Part shown: piece after piece, positions 6,404-14,051 of the stretch
How the letters are laid out: every line of letters begins with the position of its first letter
How positions within the stretch are numbered: the stretch's first letter is position 1
Source: an uncultured Alphaproteobacteria bacterium
GTDB lineage: Bacteria; Pseudomonadota; Alphaproteobacteria; Puniceispirillales; UBA1172
Direction: 5' to 3'
Length of the DNA: 15,519 nt
NCBI GenBank assembly: GCA_937952245.1
Contig: CALFYS010000056.1
Coordinates: 1-15,519 of the forward strand
Translations under genes and position numbers: made by a program
Notes under the pieces: generated by a model
Told to the model about the DNA's origin: nothing
What the model saw: the letters and a program-made list of their open reading frames with translations, nothing else
Database searches by the model: none

Positions 6404-7068
6404 GCATTGTGATGATCAACATCTTCTTGGTGACCATGATGGTGGTGATCGCGGTGATGGTGCTGCGAACAAGACGTTTATTTGCCGCGATTGTCATGAC
6501 AGGGGCGTATTCCCTCATCTCAGCGGCGATGTTTGTCAATCTTGATGCGGTTGACGTTGCCTTTACCGAAGCCGCGGTGGGGGCAGGGATTTCAACAGTT
6601 CTATTGTTGGCGGCAATGGCGCGCTTGCCCGCCGAAGAAAAGCCTGTCAAACGCAATCAAATTGGCCCGATGATTATCGTTGCTATTGTCGGCATTCTCT
6701 TGGTGACGGCGGTGGTGGCTTTGCCGCCATTTGGCGCGCCAGATTCGCCGGTTCATACCCATGTGGGCCCCCGTTATATCGCCGAAAGTTATTCGAAACT
6801 TCATATTCCTAATGCCGTCACCACGGTTCTGGCCAGTTATCGCGGGTTTGATACATTGGGCGAGACGATTGTGATTTTCGCGGCAGGGCTTGGGGTTGTC
6901 TTGCTCTTGGCTGGCCATACCAAAACCGCACCAGCCCCGCACCAGCCCGCGGTTAAGACCGTGAAAGCGAAAACCAAAACAGCGCCAAAAAGCCAAAAGG
7001 CTAGCAAAAAGAAAGCTGGAGCAAAGAAAACTGGGAAACGTGGAGCGAAGAAAGGCGGTGCATCATGA
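6400..7068 (+). CDS. MrpA C-terminal-type subunit (DUF4040 / MbhD-MbhE-like) with a polybasic tail
   Basis: A 222-aa membrane protein equal to the C-terminal part of MrpA made as a separate chain. Residues about 1-75 match DUF4040 (MbhD-like), with LDAVDVAFTEAAVGAGISTV. Residues about 88-172 match the MbhE-like part, with HTHVGPRYI, NAVTTVLASYRGFDTLGET and a last helix. Residues about 173-222 are a Lys/Ala-rich tail (for example KASKKKAGAKKTGKRGAKKG), similar in style to the MrpG tail. In Mrp and Mbh complexes this region helps form the sodium path beside subunits B, C and G. GGGGAGGG precedes the ATG, and both ends overlap neighbouring genes by four bases. Automatic annotation often calls it subunit B, which is misleading here. 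Confidence 0.9.
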   Translation: MSIVMINIFLVTMMVVIAVMVLRTRRLFAAIVMTGAYSLISAAMFVNLDAVDVAFTEAAVGAGISTVLLLAAMARLPAEEKPVKRNQIGPMIIVAIVGILLVTAVVALPPFGAPDSPVHTHVGPRYIAESYSKLHIPNAVTTVLASYRGFDTLGETIVIFAAGLGVVLLLAGHTKTAPAPHQPAVKTVKAKTKTAPKSQKASKKKAGAKKTGKRGAKKGGAS

Positions 7069-7511
7069 TGTCTGAAAATCCAGTCTTTCGCGTCACCACC
7101 AAGATTCTCTTTGCCCCGATTATTGTTTATGGGCTTTACGTGCAATTCCATGGTGATTTTGGGCCAGGCGGCGGTTTCCAAGCCGGGGTGATTATCGCGG
7201 CGGCGTTTATTTTATACGGCCTTGTCTTTGGCATGGCGGCGTTGCGCCGATTGGCACCGCCCAAGATTGTCGCGGTTTTCATGGCGATTGGGGTCTTGCT
7301 TTATTCCGGTGTTGGTGTTGCCAATTTGTTGCTGGGCGGCAATTTCCTTGATTACAACACGATTGATCACCATGACCCTGCCCATGGCCAGCATATCGGG
7401 ATTCTATTGGTGGAAGCCGGCGTTGGCATCACGGTTACCAGCGTCATGATGGTGCTGTTCTTTGCCTTTGCCAGTTACGGTGACCCAAAAGCGGATGAGG
7501 AGCGGCCATAA
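7065..7511 (+). CDS. mrpB: Na+/H+ antiporter subunit B (MnhB domain)
   Basis: A 148-aa protein with four predicted helices. The family signature is HGDFGPGGGFQAGVI at residues 29-43. A loop near 94-111 (DYNTIDHHDPAHGQHIGI) is rich in histidine and is followed by the last helix. MrpB is a membrane subunit of the antiporter, equivalent to MbhF. The ATG at 7065 overlaps the preceding stop as ATGA, and a second ATG at 7068 is possible. The stop TAA shares its last base with the start of mrpC. Confidence 0.93.
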   Translation: MMSENPVFRVTTKILFAPIIVYGLYVQFHGDFGPGGGFQAGVIIAAAFILYGLVFGMAALRRLAPPKIVAVFMAIGVLLYSGVGVANLLLGGNFLDYNTIDHHDPAHGQHIGILLVEAGVGITVTSVMMVLFFAFASYGDPKADEERP

Positions 7512-7912
7512 TGACCAACCTGATCGCGACTCATTGGAATTATCTTGTTGTGGTGGCCTTGATGCTGATCGGGCTTTACATCGTCATGTCACGCCAAAAT
7601 TTGGTGAAAAAGATCATTGGCTTGGCGATTTTCCAGACCGCTTTATTCTTGCTGTATATCTCATTGGGCCGGATTTCTGGCGGCACCGCGCCGATTATTG
7701 ATGCCGCTAAAGATTATACCTATTCCAACCCGTTGCCTCATGTGCTGATCCTGACCGCCATTGTGGTGGGGGTGGCGACCACCGCCTTGGGATTGGCACT
7801 GATCCTCCGGATTAATGACGCGTTTGGCACGATCGAAGAAGATGAAATTTTGGCCATGAAAGACGCGGATCGCAAAGCCTTTAAGGGCAAGACCGATGGA
7901 GGCGATGAATGA
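7511..7912 (+). CDS. mrpC: Na+/H+ antiporter subunit C (MrpC, NuoK-like)
   Basis: A 133-aa protein with three helices, homologous to NuoK of complex I. Signatures are LIGLYIVMSRQNLVKKIIGL, NPLPHVLILTAIVVGVATTA and an acidic/basic C-terminal tail (IEEDEILAMKDADRKAFKGK). It lies next to the antiporter subunit D in the complex. The start overlaps the mrpB stop by one base and the stop overlaps mrpD by four. Confidence 0.94.
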   Translation: MTNLIATHWNYLVVVALMLIGLYIVMSRQNLVKKIIGLAIFQTALFLLYISLGRISGGTAPIIDAAKDYTYSNPLPHVLILTAIVVGVATTALGLALILRINDAFGTIEEDEILAMKDADRKAFKGKTDGGDE

Positions 7913-9396
7913 TCACCTCTAATCTTCCCGCGCTGATTGTTGCCACGCCTCTGATCATGTCCGCCATTGTCGCGTTATTGCCATCAGGGGCGCTGGCATG
8001 GGTCATCACCTTGTTGACCAGTCTTGCTGTCTTGGTTTTTGCGGTGATGAACACCGTTATAGGGGATGGCCAACCGGTGAGTTACGCCTTGGGCGGCTGG
8101 CCGCCACCATGGGGAATTGAATTGATCAGCGATGGCGCATCACGGCTGATGGCGCTTATTCTCGCGGGCTTAAGTTTTGCTTCAACACTTTATGCCAAAG
8201 CATTGATTGAATTGGAAATTCATCCTAAAGACCAAGCCAGAACCTATGGCGCTTGGCTGCTGACCATGGGCGGATTGCTGGGCTTGGTGATGACAGCGGA
8301 CGCGTTTAATCTCTTCGTCTTTTTAGAAATCTCAGCGCTTTCAGCGGTCACATTGGTGGCCATGGGGGCAGGGGTTGATCGGCGGGCGTTAATTGCCGCT
8401 TATAATTACCTGATCATTGGCGCGATTGGCGCGACCTTCTACGTGATTGGTGTTGGGTTCTGTTATGCCGTGACCGGGACATTGAACATGGCTGATTTGG
8501 CGCAACGCTTGCCGGAAGCCACCGCCGCCCCTGTGTTTGTGGGGCTGGCCTTTATGGTGACCGGGATCATGGTCAAAGCCGCGGCTTTCCCGGTGCATAT
8601 GTGGTTGCCCGCCGCCTATGGTTACGCGCCTTCAGCGGTATCATCATTGCTCTCGGCCATCGCCACAAAAGCCGCGATTTATGTGCTGGCGCGTATATTC
8701 TTCACGATTTTCAGCGGTTTGCCTGATGTCACGGATCTGATTTTGAAATGGATACTCTTGCCTTTGTCCATCATGGCGATGTTTGGCGGCACGATTCTGG
8801 CGATTTATGAAACGGATCTGAAAAAATTACTGGCGCAATCCTCAATCGCCCAAATTGGCTATATTACGCTGGCGTTTTCGGTGGCCACCATCTCAAGCAT
8901 CAGCGCAGGTTTCATTCATATGGCCAATCACGCGCTGATCAAAGGCGGGTTGTTTATGGCGGTTGGGGCGATTGCCGTGAGTATTGGTAAACGCGCCAAT
9001 ATCGGCTCAATAGCGGGATTGGGTCGCGCCATGCCTTGGACAAGTTCAGCCATGTTGGTTTGCGGCCTATCCTTAATCGGTTTGCCGTTAACAGCAGGGT
9101 TCATTTCCAAAATCTATCTGGTGCTGGCGGTGATGGACGCTGGTTTGGGGCTGATCACAGCATTGATCTTATTATCGAGCGTGCTGTCGGTTGTTTATCT
9201 CTGGAAGATTATTGAAGTGATGTGGATGCGCCCTTACCAAGGCCCCGCGATTTCTGAAAATGTCATGATTTACGGCCCGCTTTGGTTGGTGGCGGCGGCG
9301 AATATTTTCTTTGGGATATACGCCAAGCCCGTGGTTGATCTGGCGGATATGGCGGCACGCGCCATCACCGCCCATGCGTTGATCGGGGGGCTGTGA
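7909..9396 (+). CDS. mrpD: Na+/H+ antiporter subunit D, first copy (ND4/ND5 family)
   Basis: A 495-aa protein with about 14 helices and the proton-conducting transporter domain (PF00361 family). Ion-path residues known from MrpD and complex I are present: Glu in NLFVFLEISALS (about E140), Lys in GIMVKAAAFPVHMWLP (about K223), Lys in SAIATKAAIYV (about K254), H337/H341 and K345 in HMANHALIKGG, and Lys in GFISKIYL (about K401). It should carry one proton or sodium channel of the complex. Placed directly after mrpC, it is the best candidate for canonical MrpD (MbhH equivalent). ATGA overlaps mrpC, and the stop overlaps the next start by one base. Confidence 0.93.
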   Translation: MITSNLPALIVATPLIMSAIVALLPSGALAWVITLLTSLAVLVFAVMNTVIGDGQPVSYALGGWPPPWGIELISDGASRLMALILAGLSFASTLYAKALIELEIHPKDQARTYGAWLLTMGGLLGLVMTADAFNLFVFLEISALSAVTLVAMGAGVDRRALIAAYNYLIIGAIGATFYVIGVGFCYAVTGTLNMADLAQRLPEATAAPVFVGLAFMVTGIMVKAAAFPVHMWLPAAYGYAPSAVSSLLSAIATKAAIYVLARIFFTIFSGLPDVTDLILKWILLPLSIMAMFGGTILAIYETDLKKLLAQSSIAQIGYITLAFSVATISSISAGFIHMANHALIKGGLFMAVGAIAVSIGKRANIGSIAGLGRAMPWTSSAMLVCGLSLIGLPLTAGFISKIYLVLAVMDAGLGLITALILLSSVLSVVYLWKIIEVMWMRPYQGPAISENVMIYGPLWLVAAANIFFGIYAKPVVDLADMAARAITAHALIGGL

Positions 9397-10853
9397 TGTT
9401 CATGTCTGTTGAAACCGCCCTTAAGATTGGGATTTTTGCGCCGCTGATCACCGCTTTATTAGTGCCGTTTTTAGCGGTTCGGGTGAATTTCCGTGATGCC
9501 GCGGGGCCCATTGGCGGGGTGATCAGCTTTATCGCCGCCCTTCACGTGGCGCATGATGTGTTGCAAGGCGGCGTGCCGGAATGGACAATCCTGACGATTG
9601 CGGATGGCCTTTCGCTTTCCTTTAAAGTCACGCCATTGGGGGCGATCTTTGGGATGGTGGCCTCTGGCCTTTGGATTTTGGCGGCGCTTTACACCACTGG
9701 CTATATGCGCGGCAATCATGAAACCCATCAAACACGGTTTGCCATTTGTTACGCCATTGCTGTTCACGCCGCGATTGCCATCGCGTGGTCAGGCAATTTG
9801 ATGGTGCTGTTTATTTTCTATGAAATCCTGACCTTTTCCACCTATCCGTTGGTCACCCATAAAGAAAGCCAAGAAGCGATCCGCGCTGGCCGTCTTTACA
9901 TGGCCATTTTGGTGGGGACATCGGTGGTGTTATTGCTTCCGGCGATCATCTGGGTCTGGATCAGCGCGGGCACATTGGATTTCACCCCTGGCGGCATCCT
10001 TGCGGGGAAAGTTTCAGCTGATGCCGCGCCCTATCTGCTGGCTTTATTTGCCTTCGGGATTGGGAAAGCCGCCCTGATGCCCATTCACCGCTGGTTGCCT
10101 GCCGCGATGGTGGCCCCAACGCCAGTTTCTGCCTTATTGCACGCTGTGGCGGTTGTTAAAGCTGGTGTCTTCACCATTCTGATGGTGGTTGTTTATATTT
10201 TCGGGATTGAATTTATCAGCCAGACCGAAGCTTCCCAATGGTTGGCGTGGTTGGCGGCGTTTACCATTTTGGCGTCTTCTGTTGTGGCGATCACGAAAGA
10301 TGACTTAAAAGCCCGGCTGGCGTATTCAACCGTCTCGCAATTATCTTATATTGTTTTGGGGGCGGCTTTGGCCTCCGCCGCCGCCATTGAAGGCGCTGCC
10401 CTTCATATTGTCATGCACGCCTCCGCCAAGATCACGCTGTTCTTCTGCGCGGGGGCGATTTATGTCAACGCTCATATCAAAAACATCTCTGAATTGGATG
10501 GGCTGGGGCCAAAATTGCCTTGGGTCTTTGGGGCGTTTTTCTTGGGCGCGCTCTCCATTATTGGCATCCCGCCATTAGGGGGAAGCTGGTCAAAATTCAT
10601 GTTGATGGCTGGGTCTGTTGACGCGGGAATGCCGATCATGCTGGCGGTCTTGGCGGTGTCATCGTTGATGAATGTCTATTACCTGCTTGAGCCAGTGGCG
10701 CGCGGCTTCTTTAAGCCTCAACAAAAAGACATCCATGTTGATCAGCATTTCTTGACGATCATGCCGCCTGTTCTGACGGCGATTTTAAGCGTCATGCTAT
10801 TCTTTTTCGTCAATTGGATCACACCGTTTACACAGATGATGGTGACACCATGA
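9396..10853 (+). CDS. Na+/H+ antiporter subunit D family, second copy
   Basis: A 485-aa ND4/ND5-family subunit with about 14 helices, clearly diverged from its neighbours. The ion-path residues are kept: Glu in FIFYEILTFST (about 143), Lys in FGIGKAALMPIHRWLP (about 224), Lys in AVAVVKAGVF (about 255), two His and a Lys in HIVMHASAKITLF, and Lys in GGSWSKFML (about 400). All the usual charges are there, so it should be a working transport module and not a structural relic. The start is ATG 9396, sharing its A with the mrpD stop and preceded by GGGGGG. An in-frame GTG at 9393 also exists. Its stop overlaps the small gene that follows by four bases. Confidence 0.9.
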   Translation: MFMSVETALKIGIFAPLITALLVPFLAVRVNFRDAAGPIGGVISFIAALHVAHDVLQGGVPEWTILTIADGLSLSFKVTPLGAIFGMVASGLWILAALYTTGYMRGNHETHQTRFAICYAIAVHAAIAIAWSGNLMVLFIFYEILTFSTYPLVTHKESQEAIRAGRLYMAILVGTSVVLLLPAIIWVWISAGTLDFTPGGILAGKVSADAAPYLLALFAFGIGKAALMPIHRWLPAAMVAPTPVSALLHAVAVVKAGVFTILMVVVYIFGIEFISQTEASQWLAWLAAFTILASSVVAITKDDLKARLAYSTVSQLSYIVLGAALASAAAIEGAALHIVMHASAKITLFFCAGAIYVNAHIKNISELDGLGPKLPWVFGAFFLGALSIIGIPPLGGSWSKFMLMAGSVDAGMPIMLAVLAVSSLMNVYYLLEPVARGFFKPQQKDIHVDQHFLTIMPPVLTAILSVMLFFFVNWITPFTQMMVTP

Positions 10854-11086
10854 GCAATCTTGACCAAAAGCTGAAGAAAATGGGGCGTTTGGCCAGTATC
10901 GCGCTGGTCATCATCGGCATGGCTTTGCTGGTGATCGAAGTCTTTGTTCATCGCCACGGTGAGATTGCTATGGAAGATTTGCCTGTTTTCCCTGCTGTCT
11001 TTGCTTTTGTCGCTTCGGTTTTTATCGTCGTGATCAGCATCGGCATCAGGGCGATTTTATCACGGCGGGAGGATTACTATGACTGA
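10850..11086 (+). CDS. 78-aa two-helix membrane protein inside the Mrp operon, unknown function
   Basis: A small protein: a basic N-terminus (MSNLDQKLKKMGR), a helix at residues about 13-33, a short loop with HRHGEIAMEDLP, a second helix at about 46-68, and a charged end (RREDYYD). The ATG lies in an ATGA overlap with the previous gene, and its end overlaps the next gene by eight bases, so it is translated as part of the antiporter operon. Both ends are predicted cytoplasmic. I do not recognise it as MrpE, F or G, which are all already present. The likely role is an accessory or spacer subunit between the second and third antiporter-like subunits. This is inference from position. Confidence 0.8.
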   Translation: MSNLDQKLKKMGRLASIALVIIGMALLVIEVFVHRHGEIAMEDLPVFPAVFAFVASVFIVVISIGIRAILSRREDYYD

Positions 11087-12767
11087 TCTGACCCCGGGAT
11101 TATTGATGATTTTAGCGGCAGGGGCGGTGCCGTATCTGCCGCATCACTTCAGGCAATTCTTTATGCTGGGCGCGATCGCGCTTTCGGCTTTTGGCTTGAC
11201 GGCGGGGGCAGGGGTGCATTGGGCTTTGCCTGTCTTTGGGCATGAGTTGATCTTGCATCACGCCGATCATTTGACCCTGCCATTTGCGATTATTTTCCAT
11301 ATCGCCGCGGCTCTTAACGTGATTTATGGCTGGCATGAACGTAAAGCCATGGAACATACCGCGGGGCTGGCTTACGCGGGGGCGGCGATTGCGGCGCTTC
11401 ATGCGGGGGATTTAATCACCCTCTTTATTTGGTGGGAGGCGACGGCGGTCACCTCCGTCTTCTTGATCTTGGCCAGCGCATCAGAACGCGCCAATCAAGC
11501 CGCTATGCGCTATCTTCTGGTGCAAGTGGCCTCTGGTGTCATGCTCTTGGCGGGCGCGTCGCTCTATTGGCGGGAGACGGGGTCATGGGCATTTGCCGCC
11601 ATGGAGTTGGGCAGTTTAGGCACATGGTTGATCTTCTTGGCCTTTGGCATCAAAGCCGCGTTCCCACTGTTGAACGGCTGGCTGCAAGATGCCTATCCTG
11701 AGGCGACGGTTATTGGCACGGTCATGCTTTCCGCTTTCACAACAAAACTCGCGATTTATGCCTTGGCACGCGGTTTTGCCGGAACAGAATACCTGATCTG
11801 GATCGGGGCGGTTATGGCGGCTGTTCTGATCTTCTTTGCCCTTATTGAAAATGATTTAAGGCGCGTGCTGGCTTATAGTTTGAATAATCAATTGGGCTTT
11901 ATGATTGTTGGGATTGGCATTGGCACGGATTTGGCGATCAATGGTGCTGTTGCTCATGCTTTTGTCAGCATCATCTATAAAGCCTTGTTGTTTATGGCCA
12001 TTGGCGCGGTCTTGCATCGGGTGGGAACCGCCAAAGCCAGTGAATTGGGCGGGCTTTATAAATTCATGCCGCTGACCATGGTGTTCTGCATCATTGGCGG
12101 GATGTCGATTGCCGCGTTCCCATTGTTCAGTGGGTTCACCGCTAAAGCCGTGGTGATGAAAGCCGTTGGTTATAAAGGATTGGTGGAAGTGTATCTGATC
12201 CTGCTGGCGGCATCGGTGGGGGCTTTGTACCATTCCGGTATTCGTCTGACCTATTCGACCTTCTTTAGCCATGACAGCGGCCACCGTCCGCAAGAAGCGC
12301 CAATTAATATGCTGGTCGCCATGGCGATTGCAGGCGGGCTTTGCATCGCCATTGGCGTTATGCCCACCCAGTTCTATCAGCTCTTGCCCTATGCCCTTGA
12401 TTATCAGCCTTATGACGCCAGCCATATTATCGGCCAGTTGCAATTGGTGGTCTTTGGGATGTTGGCCTTCGCCTTTATGATGCGTTTCGGGTTTTATCCA
12501 AAAAATATCGCCGCGACCGTCTTGAACAGCGATTGGTTCTACCGCCGATTAGCGCCATGGATTGTCCTGCCATTGGTGCAATCAGGGCTGGCCATGGCAA
12601 AAGCCGCTGAAACAGCGGTGGTATCCTTCGCTCAATCCATGATGCGCATTGCCAAAGATATGTCCAACCATCCGCTAAGCGGGCCTGTGATCCCTGGTCC
12701 CGCGGCTGTTGTTCAGGTCATTTTATTGGCCATGATTCTGGCTGTTGTCTATGCCGCCTTGGGTTAA
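11079..12767 (+). CDS. Na+/H+ antiporter subunit D/A-like, third copy (ND5 family, extended)
   Basis: A 562-aa membrane protein, longer than the other two antiporter-like subunits. The core has Glu in FIWWEATAVTS (about E120), Lys in LAFGIKAAFPLLNGWL (about K192) followed by QDAYPEA, Lys in FTTKLAIYALA (about K223), His/Lys in AHAFVSIIYKALLF (H293, K301), and Lys in FTAKAVVMK (about K356). The C-terminal ~110 residues add a helix at 455-467, an amphipathic stretch and a final helix at about 541-561. This resembles the lateral extension of NuoL or MrpA and may clamp the complex. It may fill the MrpA N-terminal role, since the MrpA C-terminal part is a separate gene. GGAGG lies seven bases before the ATG. 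Confidence 0.9.
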   Translation: MTDLTPGLLMILAAGAVPYLPHHFRQFFMLGAIALSAFGLTAGAGVHWALPVFGHELILHHADHLTLPFAIIFHIAAALNVIYGWHERKAMEHTAGLAYAGAAIAALHAGDLITLFIWWEATAVTSVFLILASASERANQAAMRYLLVQVASGVMLLAGASLYWRETGSWAFAAMELGSLGTWLIFLAFGIKAAFPLLNGWLQDAYPEATVIGTVMLSAFTTKLAIYALARGFAGTEYLIWIGAVMAAVLIFFALIENDLRRVLAYSLNNQLGFMIVGIGIGTDLAINGAVAHAFVSIIYKALLFMAIGAVLHRVGTAKASELGGLYKFMPLTMVFCIIGGMSIAAFPLFSGFTAKAVVMKAVGYKGLVEVYLILLAASVGALYHSGIRLTYSTFFSHDSGHRPQEAPINMLVAMAIAGGLCIAIGVMPTQFYQLLPYALDYQPYDASHIIGQLQLVVFGMLAFAFMMRFGFYPKNIAATVLNSDWFYRRLAPWIVLPLVQSGLAMAKAAETAVVSFAQSMMRIAKDMSNHPLSGPVIPGPAAVVQVILLAMILAVVYAALG

Positions 12768-13239
12768 ACCGTTTCGTTCCGCGCTTGTCCTTCTACTGGC
12801 TTTTGGCCTCTTTGGCGGGGGTGTCGGCGGGGTTTCTTCAGGGATGGCCGAAGAACAGCCGTTGGCGCGCGTTGATGTGGTCCTTAAAACCGGTGATCAG
12901 ACCACCATTATTGATGCTGAGATTGCCGATACCGCCAAGACACGTGCCAAGGGGCTGATGTATCGCGAAGACTTGACCAAAGAACAGGGGATGCTCTTTA
13001 TCTTTGCCTCAGAAGCCCCGCGGTTGTTTTGGATGAAGAACACGCCACTATCGCTTGATATTCTGTTTTTTGATCAAGATGGGCATTTTGTGAACGGCCA
13101 TTACCAAACCGTGCCTTTTTCCCGCAAAAGCTTGCGGTCAGACAAACCCGCGCAATATGCCCTTGAAATTCTTGCGGGGGAGGCAGAACGGCTTGGATTA
13201 ACCGCAGATACGATTTTAAAATTGCCGCTTAACCGTTAA
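12751..13239 (+). CDS. DUF192 domain protein, predicted secreted
   Basis: A 162-aa protein. Residues about 5-33 form a signal peptide (KPFRSALVLLLAFGLFGGG...) with likely cleavage at GMA/EEQ. The rest is the DUF192 beta-barrel-like domain: RAKGLMYREDLTKEQGMLFI, FWMKNTPLSLDILFFD, and the final YALEILAGEAERLGL. The family's biochemical role is not established. It overlaps the end of the third antiporter subunit by 17 bases, so it is probably cotranscribed with the Mrp operon. An in-frame TTG at 12745 is a weaker alternative start, and neither start has a strong ribosome binding site. Confidence 0.88.
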   Translation: MPPWVKPFRSALVLLLAFGLFGGGVGGVSSGMAEEQPLARVDVVLKTGDQTTIIDAEIADTAKTRAKGLMYREDLTKEQGMLFIFASEAPRLFWMKNTPLSLDILFFDQDGHFVNGHYQTVPFSRKSLRSDKPAQYALEILAGEAERLGLTADTILKLPLNR

Positions 13240-13284
13240 AAACCTCTTCATTTTCCTTTCAAAAATAGAGATATGAAAAAAATG

Positions 13285-13315
13285 TGAAATCACCTGTTAA
13301 GAAGGGTTGATTTCA
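13285..13315. repeat. Inverted repeat between the Mrp operon end and tRNA-Pro
   Basis: TGAAATCA (13285-13292) and TGATTTCA (13308-13315) are perfect 8-bp arms around a 15-base spacer. There is no T tract, so it is a poor terminator. The right arm overlaps the predicted -35 of tRNA-Pro, which would suit an operator or an architectural site. It may be chance. Confidence 0.35.
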
Positions 13316-13335
13316 TCAGCGACTATAGATAAATA
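13307..13335 (+). promoter_or_regulatory. Probable promoter of tRNA-Pro
   Basis: TTGATT (13307-13312) and TAAATA (13330-13335) are separated by 17 bases. The implied transcription start is only a few bases before the tRNA. Confidence 0.4.
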
Positions 13336-13344
13336 CATATCAGT

Positions 13345-13421
<77 letters not shown>

Positions 13422-13516
13422 TTTCCTTCCATCTTTATTACTGCCAATTTTTCACCAATTTGTGTCTTTGCATTTGTAATGCGAGATGGTAAAAATATGA
13501 AACTTTTGGGGATGTT

Positions 13517-13822
13517 ATGATGGTTCGTATTTACCAACCTGCAAAATCAGCGATGCAATCTGGCCGGTCGAAATCCGATGAATGGATGCTTGAGTTTCCG
13601 CGTTCAAGTGTCGCCCTGCCTGACCGTTTGATGGGCTGGCAATCATCATCTGATACCACGCGCACCATCCATCTAAAATTCCCCACCAAGGATGATGCCA
13701 TTGCCTATGCGGAAAAGATGGGCATGACCTATCATGTGATTAAAACTGGCGCACGGCGCACCAAAATTCGCGGTTACGCTGATAACTTTGCCAATAACCG
13801 CAGACAGGCTTGGACACATTAA
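13517..13822 (+). CDS. NDUFS4-like complex I subunit (ETC complex I conserved region)
   Basis: A 101-aa soluble protein matching the NDUFS4 family, an accessory subunit of NADH:quinone oxidoreductase found in alphaproteobacteria and mitochondria, where it sits on the peripheral arm and stabilises the NADH-oxidising module. Visible features are the N-terminal RIYQPAKSAMQSGRS, the central EFPRSS...MGWQSSSDTTRTIHLKFPTKDDAIAYAEK, and the C-terminal YADNFANNRRQAWTH, which is diagnostic. The start is ATG 13517, or the adjacent ATG 13520, with GGGG at 13508-13511 upstream. It is flanked by two tRNA genes with no other complex I gene in the window, as is usual for this subunit. Confidence 0.93.
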   Translation: MMVRIYQPAKSAMQSGRSKSDEWMLEFPRSSVALPDRLMGWQSSSDTTRTIHLKFPTKDDAIAYAEKMGMTYHVIKTGARRTKIRGYADNFANNRRQAWTH

Positions 13823-13917
13823 TCGTTTCAACGGTGTTGCCCATTGCATCTAAAGGGTGCGATAAAAGGGCAGGGAAAGACTGTTCATCAAACAGATTTC
13901 TGATATAACACCCTTAC

Positions 13918-13994
13918 GGTTCCGTAGCTCAACTGGATAGAGCAGCTGACTTCTAATCAGCAGGTTGCAGGTTCGAGTCCTGCCGGGATCGCCA
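13918..13994 (+). tRNA. tRNA-Arg (anticodon TCT), integration target
   Basis: A 77-base cloverleaf. The acceptor GGTTCCG pairs with CGGGATC (two G-T wobbles: 2-71 and 4-69), the D stem GCTC/GAGC, anticodon stem GCTGA/TCAGC with loop CTTCTAA (anticodon TCT), and T arm GCAGG-TTCGAGT-CCTGC are intact, with discriminator G and encoded CCA. TATAAC at 13904-13909 is a likely -10 element. The 3' two thirds are repeated at 15465-15518, marking this gene as an attachment site. Only the first copy is a complete tRNA. Confidence 0.96.
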
Positions 13995-13996
13995 TT
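13943..13996 (+). repeat. 54-bp direct repeat, tRNA-proximal copy (att-like)
   Basis: This segment starts at the last base of the D stem and runs through the anticodon arm, T arm and 3' end plus two bases. It matches 15465-15518 at 53 of 54 positions. The only difference is G at 13987 versus A at 15509. Such tRNA 3'-end repeats are the usual product of tyrosine-recombinase integration. Confidence 0.85.
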
Positions 13997-14051
13997 TTAT
14001 GCCACGTTCAAAGATAACTATCAGTCCTTAAACACATCATGGGGTTTTGGA

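Noticed and set aside
11856..12443. 195-codon minus-strand frame
   Set aside because: It is opposite the third antiporter-like subunit, is rich in His/Gln and has no recognisable family or ribosome binding site.
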